Source: DATIKM01 sp035477595
GTDB taxonomy: Bacteria > Armatimonadota > Chthonomonadetes > Chthonomonadales > CAJBBX01
NCBI GenBank assembly: GCA_035477595.1
Contig: DATIKM010000112.1
Coordinates: 1-58,616 of the forward strand
Direction: 5' to 3'
Length of the DNA: 58,616 nucleotides
Shown: piece after piece, positions 51,519-58,616 of the stretch
Layout: every line of letters begins with the position of its first letter
How positions within the stretch are numbered: the stretch's first letter is position 1
Made by a program: the position numbers and the translations under genes
The notes under the pieces: generated by a model
The model's database searches: none
Seen by the model: the letters and a program-made list of their open reading frames with translations, nothing else
Told to the model about the DNA's origin: nothing

Positions 51519-53114
51519 CTAGACAGGCCGCATGCGAGGCCAGCGCAGTTCGACACCGGCTGCCTCGAGGTGCGCCTGGTAGTCGCGGAGCATGTCCGGG
51601 CGCTCGCGGACCGCGTGGGGCTCCGTGTGTCTTGCGCGACAGAATGCAGCCAGGGCGCCGGCGGCCTCCCCGACATTCCACTCGACGGGGTGGAGCCGAT
51701 AGCATCCGTTCGTGATGTGCGTCGTCCCGAGGTTCTTGCAGCCTGCGAGCAGATTGCGCAGGCGCACGGGCACCAGCGCACCCAGAGGGATCTGGAAGGG
51801 GTGGGCGCCGACATCGATGTAGTTGTCGCCGCCCGTGCTCGGGTGGAGGTCGATCCGGTAGCACCCGATTCCGACGGAGTCCGCAAACCCCACGGCGGCA
51901 TCCTGTCCTTCGGCTCTGCGCGCTTCCACGCCCACATGCTGCTCGCACACCGTGAAGGCGGCGCGGATCCGCCGACTCTCTCGGATGTAGGGGTACATGG
52001 CCAGACCGTCGCCCGTGCCGGTCATGTCCGGTCGCAGGTAGAGCCCGGGGTACCCGACGCCGCCATCCGCTCGCGGCGCTTCCGTCTGGAGCCAGTAGTG
52101 CAGGCTCAGCGACAGCTGCCTCGACTCCTCGAGGGCGCGCGCCCTGTCGTTCGGGCTGACGTCGATGATGCGCCGCGCGAAGTAGTCGTTTTGCGGCCAG
52201 TTGACGATCGTGACCTCGTGCGGCATCGCTCCTTCCGGGTAGTGTCGCTTTGACACGATGCGTCGATACGGCCACATCGCGTCACGCCCCGGCGACGCTT
52301 CGTCCTCGAAGAGCACGCGCTCGCGGGGCTCCAGCGTGATCGGGTTGGTGTGCTGCCATGCCAGAAGGGGGCCAGGCCATGCCGGGGACAGCGGCGGTAT
52401 CTCGTCTCTCCAGCGCTCGTACGACGCGGGCCGATCAATCACGCGGTGGCTCCCCGGGTCGTGCGCGACTGCCATCACCCACGTGATCGCCTGCTCGTTC
52501 CCGGGAGCGGGCTCCGACGCCGCGTGCGGTTCGTCGGTGTCGCTGGCGCTCTCGGCGCCCGTGACGTACTCGGCCCCGCACATCGGCAACAGGTCTCCCA
52601 GTTCTGTGGCGTCGACGAACCAGTCCGCCCGAACCACCGTCCGCTCCCCGGCATGGTCGTCCCACAGCGTCACGGTGCGCACGCGGTCGCCGTCCGCCTC
52701 GGCGGCTATGGGCCATGTGTGGCGGCGCACCAGGATCACGCCGCTTGAGACCCAGTACGACAGGAGCCCCTCAAGGGCCATATGCGCGACCCTCGGCTCG
52801 CAGCAGAGGCGCGACACCCATCCGTCGCCGGGGTTCAGGTGCGGGTTGGCGCGGGCCTCCGTGGTGAGCGGATAGCCTTCCCTGTAGATGCGGCGGATCT
52901 CGTTGCGGAGCGCGCGGTAGCTGCGAGTACAGCCGAACTGCTCAATCCACGGGTGCTCGTCCGGTGGGACTGCCTGCGCCGTCAACTGGCCGCCGATCCA
53001 TGCTGTCTCCTCGGTCAGCAGTACGCGCGCCCCCGCCCGGGCGGCGGCCCACGCCGCTGCGCAGCCGCCCGTGCCCGCGCCGATAACAGCAACGTCCACC
53101 ACGATCTCTCTCAC
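51519..53114 (-). CDS. FAD-dependent oxidoreductase (FAD_oxidored family)
   Basis: 531 aa. The N-terminal Rossmann motif is VDVAVIGAGTGGCAAAWAAA (GxGxxG), then RVLLTEETAWIGGQLTAQAV, typical of the PF12831-type family found in Planctomycetes, Armatimonadota and Verrucomicrobia polysaccharide loci. Later: ADWFVDATELGDLLPMCGAE, VTIVNWPQNDYFARR, GVGYPGLYLRPDMTGTGDG and NLLAGCKNLGTTHITNGCYR, the second FAD-contact segment. GTG at 53114 with GGGAGGGG upstream is the start; no signal peptide. The substrate is unknown, but pairing with a GH-like protein suggests sugar-derived compounds. Confidence 0.88.
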   Translation of the reverse strand: MREIVVDVAVIGAGTGGCAAAWAAARAGARVLLTEETAWIGGQLTAQAVPPDEHPWIEQFGCTRSYRALRNEIRRIYREGYPLTTEARANPHLNPGDGWVSRLCCEPRVAHMALEGLLSYWVSSGVILVRRHTWPIAAEADGDRVRTVTLWDDHAGERTVVRADWFVDATELGDLLPMCGAEYVTGAESASDTDEPHAASEPAPGNEQAITWVMAVAHDPGSHRVIDRPASYERWRDEIPPLSPAWPGPLLAWQHTNPITLEPRERVLFEDEASPGRDAMWPYRRIVSKRHYPEGAMPHEVTIVNWPQNDYFARRIIDVSPNDRARALEESRQLSLSLHYWLQTEAPRADGGVGYPGLYLRPDMTGTGDGLAMYPYIRESRRIRAAFTVCEQHVGVEARRAEGQDAAVGFADSVGIGCYRIDLHPSTGGDNYIDVGAHPFQIPLGALVPVRLRNLLAGCKNLGTTHITNGCYRLHPVEWNVGEAAGALAAFCRARHTEPHAVRERPDMLRDYQAHLEAAGVELRWPRMRPV

Positions 53115-53268
53115 AATGGTCCCCTCCCGCTGATTGCTCCGAAGTTCGGCCTGCGCCGGTTCGTTCCCTGCGGCGTCTGTCGCGCGCAGGATTCCGGGTG
53201 GCTGGGACCAATCAGGTCTGCGGCAGGCGCCGACGCCGGCGACGCGCACAAGCTCAAGGAGGCATCGG

Positions 53269-55164
53269 ATGGGATGGCATACCACCGCGGCGCTGTGCGG
53301 GGCCGCAGGGCTGATTGCCGCTACGTGTGCGGCGTCGGGAGGTCCGACCATGGCCGAGCCCGCTCGTACCCTCGACACACACCACTGCCTCGCGCCGCCG
53401 CCCACGCTGCAGGAGTGGAGGGCGAGGACAGCCGTCGTGCGACAACGCCTGCGTCTGGCCCTCGGGCTCGAGCCGATGCCTCCGCGAACACCGCTGCGCC
53501 CCATCGTTACAGGGCGCTACGAGGCGCCGGACTTCATCGTGGAGAACGTCGCGATCGAGACGGTGCCCGGCTTCTGGTTGTGCGGCAACCTCTACCGGCC
53601 ACGAGGCGGCAGGGGCCCGTTTCCGGCAGTTGTGAGCCCGCACGGTCACTGGGCCGCCGGGCGCCTCACGATGGAGCCAGACGTGCCACTCAGCGATGCC
53701 GGCGGCACCAGGCCAGCGGAGGGGCGGGCCAACCTCGTGGCCATCGGCGTGGCACTCGCACGGCTTGGCATCGTGACGTTCTCGTACGACATGGTTGGCT
53801 ACAACGACACCGATCAGGCGGGCGCGCACAGCCACTTCGGTGGCGACCTGCGCGACTGGGCCTGGGGAGTCAGCCTCGCCGGGCTGCAGACCTGGAACAG
53901 CATCCGGGCGCTCGACTACCTGTGCAGTCTTCCCGATGTCGACGACGATAGGATCGGCGTCACGGGCGCATCGGGAGGCGCCACGCAGAGCCTTCTGCTC
54001 GCAGCCGTCGACGACCGGGTTCGCGCAGCGGTTCCGGTGAACATGGTTAGCGCCCACATGCAGGGCGGGTGTCTGTGCGAAAACGGGCCTGGCCTCCGCG
54101 TGGGGACCGACAACGTGGAGATCGCCGCGCTGCTGGCGCCCAGACCGCTCTTGCTCGTCTCGTGCACCGGCGACTGGACGCGGAACAACCCCACCGAGGA
54201 ATGGCCTGCCATCCGCGACGTGTACCGGCTGTACGGCGCGGAGGAGCGCACGGCGCTGGTGCACTTGAACTACGACCACAACTACAACGTGGAGAGCCGC
54301 GAAGCGATGCTGGCATGGTTCGCGCGCTGGCTGCTGGGCCAGCCGGTCGGCGCCCGCGTGAGGGAGGCGCCCTTCGCCCTGCCGGTCTCCGCCCTGCGCG
54401 TCTGGACCGCGGAGCGTCCGCGCCCCGCTGGAGCGCTCGGCGCGGAGGGGCTGGCACGGGCTCTGCGCGAGCGGACGGCGGATGGCGTTGAGGCACGGCT
54501 GACCGGTGCATCCCGCAGGCCTCGCGACTTCGCTCGGGCGACCGCGCGCCTGCTGGCAACCTCGCTCGCTGTCGCGCCGCCAGCCAGGCGACCCGCCAGG
54601 TCCGGCTCAGGGCGCGTGCTGCTGGTCTCCACGGATGCCTGCGCAGCGGCGGAAGCCTGGAACGATGCACTCACCCCCTCCGGCGTCGCCGTGGAGCGCC
54701 TGGCTCTGCCGGCCATCGAGGGCGAGCCTGTCGATCCCGCGAAGGCGGCCTACTTCTGCACCTATAACCGGACGCCCCTCGGCGATCGTGTGCAGTCCGT
54801 CGTGGACGCCATCGGTCGCCTGCGCCGAGCGGGCCCGGTCCACGTCGTCGGGTTGGGCGAGGCGGGCCTCTGGGCGGCCATTGCAGCCGCGATCGCGCTG
54901 CCGGGTGGGCGGACGCTGGTGGACTGGCCCGCGTGTGCGCTGGCTTCCCACAGCCCCGCGCGCTACGCGCCGGCTCTCGAGGCGGCGGGCGGGATCGCGG
55001 GCGCGTGCCTGAGCCTGGCGGGCGGCGGGCTCACGGTGGCATCGACAGGGGAGGCCCTCAGTCGGGCGGTCTCGAGAGCGCTGCGCGGCGCCGGCGCGAG
55101 GGTGCTGGCAGGGCCGGCGTCACCGAGCGAGGGCGCGCGCTGGCTGCTCACCGGTCGGCCCTGA
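53269..55164 (+). CDS. Secreted alpha/beta hydrolase, acetylxylan-esterase-like
   Basis: 631 aa from the ATG at 53269 (AGGAGG 7 nt upstream). Export leader TTAALCGAAGLIAATCAASG, possibly a lipoprotein. The esterase domain (~30-360) shows FWLCGNLYRPRGGRGPFPAV, VVSPHGHWAAGR, VTFSYDMVGYNDTDQAGAHS, nucleophile Ser in DRIGVTGASGGATQSLLLAA (~235), LLLVSCTGDWTRNNPTEEWP with an acid, and LNYDHNYNVESREAMLAWF with the His. The C-terminal ~250 residues form a second alpha/beta region without evident motifs. It is divergent from the FAD oxidoreductase gene, with 154 bp between the starts, which suggests a joint carbohydrate locus. Confidence 0.8.
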   Translation: MGWHTTAALCGAAGLIAATCAASGGPTMAEPARTLDTHHCLAPPPTLQEWRARTAVVRQRLRLALGLEPMPPRTPLRPIVTGRYEAPDFIVENVAIETVPGFWLCGNLYRPRGGRGPFPAVVSPHGHWAAGRLTMEPDVPLSDAGGTRPAEGRANLVAIGVALARLGIVTFSYDMVGYNDTDQAGAHSHFGGDLRDWAWGVSLAGLQTWNSIRALDYLCSLPDVDDDRIGVTGASGGATQSLLLAAVDDRVRAAVPVNMVSAHMQGGCLCENGPGLRVGTDNVEIAALLAPRPLLLVSCTGDWTRNNPTEEWPAIRDVYRLYGAEERTALVHLNYDHNYNVESREAMLAWFARWLLGQPVGARVREAPFALPVSALRVWTAERPRPAGALGAEGLARALRERTADGVEARLTGASRRPRDFARATARLLATSLAVAPPARRPARSGSGRVLLVSTDACAAAEAWNDALTPSGVAVERLALPAIEGEPVDPAKAAYFCTYNRTPLGDRVQSVVDAIGRLRRAGPVHVVGLGEAGLWAAIAAAIALPGGRTLVDWPACALASHSPARYAPALEAAGGIAGACLSLAGGGLTVASTGEALSRAVSRALRGAGARVLAGPASPSEGARWLLTGRP

Positions 55165-55220
55165 CGCGGGCCCACCCCGTACGGTATTGTGAGCGACCCG
55201 CGAGGCCATGCCGAGACCGG

Positions 55221-56360
55221 TCAGGAACGCCCGGCAGGCTCGCCGGTGAGAAGCTGTCGAAGGACCAGAAACTCGTTCAGGTTCTCGGCTGTGAGCATGC
55301 CGCGCAGGGCTTCGCCTTCCATCACCAGGGCGCAGGAGCGCTGGCCCTCGTGCAGCGCTCGAGCGACGCTCTCCAACTCCGCCTCAGGGGTCACACGGAC
55401 GGGCTGGCGGTCCATCACGCCGGTCACATAGGCACCCGGGCCATCGTTGGTGAGGCCGCGCAGCAGGTCCCGCCGCGAAAGGAGGCCCAGCAGATCGCCG
55501 CCTTGCACCACGGGGAAGTCCTGCTGGTGCGTGTTGAGCAGCATCGACGCGGCGTCGCGCAGGGTCGCGCCCACCGGCAGCGTGCGGAAGTCGGTGATCA
55601 TCGCCATGCGGGCGCGCAGTCCCTCGAGCGCCGCGCGCGTGCGATACATTGAGGCCTCCTGGCCGGCTCCCAGGAAGACGAAGAACGCGATGAAGAGCAG
55701 GCCGATGTGCATGGTGAGGAGCGCCACAAAGCCCGCCACGATGGCGAGCACCTGGCCGATGCCTGCCGCCAGCTCCGTGGCGCGCAACTCGCCCATGCGC
55801 AGGGCAAGCAGGGCTCGGAGGACGCGGCCGCCATCCATTGGGAAGGCAGGGATCAGGTTGAACAGCCCCAGAACCACGTTGGCGACGAGGATGAGCTGTA
55901 GCAGGGAGCCCGTGCCCGGCCGCAGGTCCGCTACGGCGGCCGCCTGTCCACTGGCGCCGAGGTAGGCGAGGATGACTGCCGCGATCACTGCGTTAACGGC
56001 GGGTCCGGCCAGCGCGATCCAGAGCTCCTGAACAGGGCGCGGCGTCCTCTCAATGCGAGCCACCCCGCCGATGGGGTAGAGCACGATCTCCTTGGTGGAG
56101 ATCCCGAAGCGTCTCGCCATCAGGCTGTGGCCGAGCTCATGGAGCACGACGCAGGTGAAGAGCGCAACCACGTAGGCGAGGCCATGCCAACGCCCTGCCC
56201 CCGACAGCCCGCCCGCCAGGGCGCCGAACCACAGGAGCAGCAGCAGGAACGTGAAATGCAGCCGAATCGGGATGCCCGACACGGTGGCGAGATGCAGTGA
56301 CCAGCCGATCTCCACTCCGCTCCGCTGCCCTTGACCCGCTTGCCTCGGGTTAGCCGCCAT
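55221..56360 (-). CDS. Site-2 protease (M50) with C-terminal CBS pair
   Basis: 379 aa. About six membrane helices. The metal motif is HELGH at residues 74-78 (VVLHELGHSLMARRFGISTK) and the third ligand is in LFNLIPAFPMDGGRVLRALL (~168-185). The C-terminal CBS-domain pair (~255-365) includes FRTLPVGATLRDAASMLLNT, HQQDFPVVQGGDLLGLLSRR and MDRQPVRVTPEAELESVARA. Such S2P-CBS proteins cut membrane proteins within the bilayer; the CBS pair probably senses adenine nucleotides. The ATG at 56360 has a moderate RBS. The gene stands alone, 121 bp from the next. Confidence 0.92.
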   Translation of the reverse strand: MAANPRQAGQGQRSGVEIGWSLHLATVSGIPIRLHFTFLLLLLWFGALAGGLSGAGRWHGLAYVVALFTCVVLHELGHSLMARRFGISTKEIVLYPIGGVARIERTPRPVQELWIALAGPAVNAVIAAVILAYLGASGQAAAVADLRPGTGSLLQLILVANVVLGLFNLIPAFPMDGGRVLRALLALRMGELRATELAAGIGQVLAIVAGFVALLTMHIGLLFIAFFVFLGAGQEASMYRTRAALEGLRARMAMITDFRTLPVGATLRDAASMLLNTHQQDFPVVQGGDLLGLLSRRDLLRGLTNDGPGAYVTGVMDRQPVRVTPEAELESVARALHEGQRSCALVMEGEALRGMLTAENLNEFLVLRQLLTGEPAGRS

Positions 56361-56481
56361 CCAAAGATCACCCCCCCCGCATCCTGCAGATCACGTCGCC
56401 TCTGCTCATCGGCACGCCCACTGCCTCACCCACCTATACGATGTGGGCGGCTGCCTGGCTTCGGTGGAGCCCCAGCCGGGC

Positions 56482-56796
56482 TCAGCGAGGAGCGTCCGAC
56501 TGGCTGCCTTCCTCTGGCTGCGGGGCATCGCCGCGTGGCGCCCCGCCCAGCATTGGTCCGGTCATGGGCGGCCTGTCGTCTGTCTTCGTGCCCGGTGGCG
56601 GGGCGACGACCTGGCCCGCCTCCGTGGTGAAGAGCTGCGGGTTGCCCTTGTTGCGCATAGGGCCTGTGTAGTAGATCCCACCGCGCTCGGCATCGGGTGG
56701 CGGCTTGCCCGCAGGCCTGCCATAGTGAAATGCAGCAACGGCGATCAGGGCCGCGAGCGCCGCGCAGAGGGCGGCGGTGCGATGGGCAGGCTTCAT
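56482..56796 (-). CDS. Small membrane-anchored or secreted protein with YYTGPM motif (104 aa)
   Basis: The ATG at 56796 follows GGAGG (8-nt spacer). One N-terminal hydrophobic helix (AALCAALAALIAVAAFHYG) without a lipobox Cys is followed by PDAERGGIYYTGPMRNKGNP and a Pro/Gly/acidic tail (GTKTDDRPPMTGPMLGGAPR). The YYTGPM segment aligns with YYEGQM in the next gene upstream, suggesting distant paralogues. A hairpin (56862-56889) separates the two. The function is unknown; position behind the prepilin gene suggests a surface role. Confidence 0.7.
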   Translation of the reverse strand: MKPAHRTAALCAALAALIAVAAFHYGRPAGKPPPDAERGGIYYTGPMRNKGNPQLFTTEAGQVVAPPPGTKTDDRPPMTGPMLGGAPRGDAPQPEEGSQSDAPR

Positions 56797-56861
56797 GGAG
56801 GCACCTCCCCGGTGAGGGCGCGATGTGCGGTGTCCTGCTGTGACTGCGAGTCTACGAGGAA

Positions 56862-56889
56862 CCGGGGGCGACACTGTCGTCGCCCCCGG
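56862..56889 (-). terminator. Hairpin between the two small secreted-protein genes
   Basis: Perfect 11-bp arms, CCGGGGGCGAC (56862-56872) and GTCGCCCCCGG (56879-56889), with a 6-nt loop, 29 bp past the stop of the upstream lipoprotein gene. No U-run. It may end the prepilin transcript or attenuate expression of the last gene. Confidence 0.45.
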
Positions 56890-56918
56890 CTATCCACCTG
56901 CGCCGTCGTGCCGCCGAC

Positions 56919-57131
56919 CTAGTTCGATCCACCGGCGCCCGGTGACGGGCCTCCACCGGCGCCCTGTGACTGGCTCTTCGGAGTCATCTGCCCCTCGTAG
57001 TAGGTGGCGCCTTCTGGGATGGGCTCCTCCTTCTGGCGACAACCGGCGAGGAAGGGCAGAGCGAGTAGAGCCGCGACGGCCCCAACTCCGACAGCGCCGA
57101 GCCACGTGGACCCGCGTCGTGAGGCTGTCAT
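56919..57131 (-). CDS. Small lipoprotein with YYEGQM motif (70 aa)
   Basis: The signal peptide ends in a classic lipobox, AALLALPFLAGC (Cys at residue 31), so the mature protein has about 40 residues: RQKEEPIPEGATYYEGQM, then Gln/Ser/Gly/Pro-rich sequence. The start ATG at 57131 lies 7 nt after the prepilin stop, and its RBS (GGAGGAG) overlaps that stop, so it is translated with the prepilin. It resembles the following small gene in the YYxGxM block. Conserved neighbours of this type in Armatimonadota are my recollection, not tested. Confidence 0.75.
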   Translation of the reverse strand: MTASRRGSTWLGAVGVGAVAALLALPFLAGCRQKEEPIPEGATYYEGQMTPKSQSQGAGGGPSPGAGGSN

Positions 57132-57138
57132 GTGCGCC

Positions 57139-57921
57139 TTACTCCTCCGAGAAGCAGAAGTACTGCTTGTACCACTGCCCCTGGGCGTTCTGCTTCAGGT
57201 AGCGCTCCGGGTTCCGGGCGATGCGCTTGGCATGGCCGTCGAGGAACACGTGGTTGCCGCCCTCCTGATGCATCTCGGCCGACTCGCATCCAAACGTGAT
57301 CACGAAGAAGCCGCCGCCCACCATGGTGACACCATCGTTGATCAGCGACGTCTCGGCCGGCCGCCTGATCTCCGCCATGTGGCGGGTCACGGTGTCAGGC
57401 GCGGGATAGGCGAAGCTGCCCGGGTACTGCCAGAACGGATCGGCCTGGGTGCCGGCGCCCACCTTGTTGGCCTGGTGCCATGCCAACCCATAGGTGGCAT
57501 AGAGCTCGAGCGGCGGCAAGTACGGATCGAGGCCTCCGGGCCCGTTGCAGTCCACCGAATTGGATGCTCTGACCAGCCTGTCCTGGCTGTACGAGGGACA
57601 CCTGAAGACGCCACTGGGCGGGAAGGTGCCGCCGCTCTTGATGTAGGGCTGGACTTTGCCGGTCCACAGACGCTCGGCCCGGGTTACCGGATTGCCGCAG
57701 GCCGCACCGCAGGTGAGCCAAGGGACGATCGTCTCGTCGAAGTCCTGCGCGTACATCAGAACGGCCGTGCCCATCTGCTTGCAGTTCGAGAGGCATGAGA
57801 TCGCGCGGGCCTTCTCACGGGCCTGTGCGAATACGGGGAACAGAATTGCTGCCAGTATCGCGATGATGGCGATGACGACCAGCAGCTCGATGAGGGTGAA
57901 TCCACGCTTGCGGGAAACCAT
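57139..57921 (-). CDS. Type II secretion/type IV pilin-like prepilin with H-X9-DG domain
   Basis: 260 aa. A basic leader MVSRKRG is cleaved before FTLIELLVVIAIIAILAAIL, the prepilin peptidase motif and helix. The block LFPVFAQAREKAR and CLSNCKQMGTAVLMYAQDF is typical of DUF1559-type proteins. The C-terminus has a His nine residues before Asp-Gly (MHQEGGNHVFLDGHAK), the H-X9-DG signature. The ATG at 57921 has GGAGG 9-13 nt upstream; the frame stays open further but enters the leader. The strong promoter at 58207-58236 implies a leader near 280 nt. Cotranscribed with the small lipoprotein. Confidence 0.93.
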   Translation of the reverse strand: MVSRKRGFTLIELLVVIAIIAILAAILFPVFAQAREKARAISCLSNCKQMGTAVLMYAQDFDETIVPWLTCGAACGNPVTRAERLWTGKVQPYIKSGGTFPPSGVFRCPSYSQDRLVRASNSVDCNGPGGLDPYLPPLELYATYGLAWHQANKVGAGTQADPFWQYPGSFAYPAPDTVTRHMAEIRRPAETSLINDGVTMVGGGFFVITFGCESAEMHQEGGNHVFLDGHAKRIARNPERYLKQNAQGQWYKQYFCFSEE

Positions 57922-58534
57922 CGTACCGGCCCTCCACAGTACCTGATCAGCAGATCGCGCAGTCAATAGAGGCCTTTGGAACTCGCCGACGGTCCATCGT
58001 GGGCCCGTGGACGCCGACTGCTTGCGTCCCACGCGCGTCATCCAACGCTGGCGAGCGGCGCGACGGAACATCGGAGGAGGTGCTGACAGGAGCAGCGTGG
58101 CGACACCGACCCGCTCTGGCCCGCCAGCCCTGGGTCTGACAGGCCTCAGCACACCCCGCAGGTCCCGCGGCGCCATCGCCGTGGAGACATCTTACGATGA
58201 CGGGGCAGTATAATTGCGGCAATCGCGGGCTGTCAAGTGTACGTAAGTCTAGCGGTGCGCATTCGACGGCCGGCAAACGCAATGCCACCCGACGCGTGAT
58301 GGGGCCGCCATCTGGGAGAGTGCGGGGAGCACGGCGGTCACCCACCACGTCGCCAGCGTCCATTGTGCTGCGCTTCGGCGCGCGCGCACGCGCGGCGCTC
58401 ACCGCATGGCGGGTGGCCCGTCTCGAAGGCGAGGACGCTCGTGCAGGGCAGGGGAGAGCGCAAGGCGAACCTGCCGCCGGTGCGGACGTCCGTGCATCTC
58501 CGGGCGCCCGTAGCCTCCTGAGGAGTGCATCGGC
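57922..58534. other. 613-bp divergent non-coding region
   Basis: It contains the long prepilin leader (57922-58200), the promoter described above, and 58237-58534 upstream of the oxidoreductase, which I could not assign. Open frames here on the minus strand (for example 57947-58597) have no RBS or protein-like character. Confidence 0.5.
58207..58236 (-). promoter_or_regulatory. Near-consensus promoter of the prepilin operon
   Basis: On the minus strand TTGACA (58236-58231), an 18-nt spacer and TATACT (58212-58207). The predicted start is near 58200, so the mRNA has about 280 untranslated bases before the prepilin ATG. TATAAT is also readable on the plus strand at 58209-58214, but without a -35. 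Confidence 0.75.
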
Positions 58535-58616
58535 ATGGATCTGGGCATCGGCATCGTCGGCTACGGTTTCATTGGCAAGGTGCACACGTTCGCTCACCGG
58601 GCGCTCCCACTCCTCT
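58535..58616 (+). CDS. Gfo/Idh/MocA-family oxidoreductase, N-terminus only (cut by window end)
   Basis: The ATG at 58535 has GAGGAG about 9 nt upstream. The 27 visible residues, DLGIGIVGYGFIGKVHTFAH plus a few more, are the first beta strand and GxGxxG loop of the NAD(P)-binding Rossmann fold typical of this family, with the helix start KVHTFAH. The specific substrate (myo-inositol, glucose-fructose or other sugars) cannot be seen. Confidence 0.8.
   Translation, partial: MDLGIGIVGYGFIGKVHTFAHRALPLL

Noticed and set aside
57947..58597. Minus-strand frame upstream of the prepilin
   Set aside because: It crosses the prepilin promoter and the opposite start of the oxidoreductase; composition is Arg/Pro-rich and there is no RBS.

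Overview
The window is GC-rich, densely coded bacterial chromosome, most likely from the phylum Armatimonadota. The clearest pointer is the type II prepilin-like protein at 57139-57921. It has the N-terminal methylation motif, the FPVFAQAREKAR block and a C-terminal H-X9-DG box, a combination that I associate with Armatimonadota and Planctomycetes-like genomes. Start codons are often GTG or TTG, neighbouring genes often overlap by 1-4 nt (ATGA, GTGA, TGATG), and most promoters that I can read are sigma70-like. I found no rRNA, tRNA or CRISPR array.

Layout, left to right. 1-1030: the 3' end of an IS481-type transposase abuts a damaged secreted-protein gene that was coupled to tyrS. 1027-5972: tyrS behind a four-gene ABC exporter cluster (two ATPases, two permeases). 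6376-9313 (+): a small conserved protein, a membrane-anchored subtilisin-like protease with an unusual C-terminal membrane domain, and an MqnA/MqnD-family enzyme. 9326-15012 (-): a small unknown gene, 6-phosphofructokinase, a PfkB sugar kinase, then an overlapping hpf / ispDF / PIN-TRAM chain. 15207-19335 (+): a lone ATP synthase gamma gene and a large secreted GH13 protein. 19506-25329 (-): purF, purL and a heparinase II/III-like secreted lyase. 25431-26483 (-): an SPFH (band 7) membrane protein with a small Arc-type protein. 26645-28726 (+): xylose isomerase and lexA. 28744-34389 (-): a tightly coupled operon of a zinc-ribbon protein, a metallophosphoesterase, two multi-membrane glycosyltransferase-like proteins, tsaE and tsaB.

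34816-41979: a DUF4177-like small protein, a UPF0173 hydrolase, an MFS exporter, then a GAF-domain histidine kinase, a stand-alone receiver and an ADP-ribosylglycohydrolase-like protein with altered metal motifs. 42066-49358 (+, apart from one TlpA-like gene on -): the DNA-repair and RNA-decay block cinA-thpR-recA, recX, rny and the YmdB-type phosphodiesterase. 49434-55164: secreted or carbohydrate-linked genes (Met/Gly-rich PKD protein, GH43-like propeller, FAD oxidoreductase, acetylxylan-esterase-like hydrolase). 55221-57921 (-): an S2P protease with CBS domains, two tiny related secreted proteins and the prepilin. The right edge cuts a Gfo/Idh/MocA oxidoreductase.

Taken together this is a free-living heterotroph profile with plant-polysaccharide-type secreted enzymes, sugar isomerisation and phosphorylation (xylA, PfkB, pfkA), a futalosine-type menaquinone hint and a full SOS core. 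The most noteworthy items are the protease-membrane hydrolase fusion, the t6A/glycosyltransferase operon, the ADP-ribosylglycohydrolase with lost metal ligands, a candidate new LexA operator, an SPFH/Arc module with a palindromic operator, and the paired YYxGxM mini-proteins behind the prepilin.
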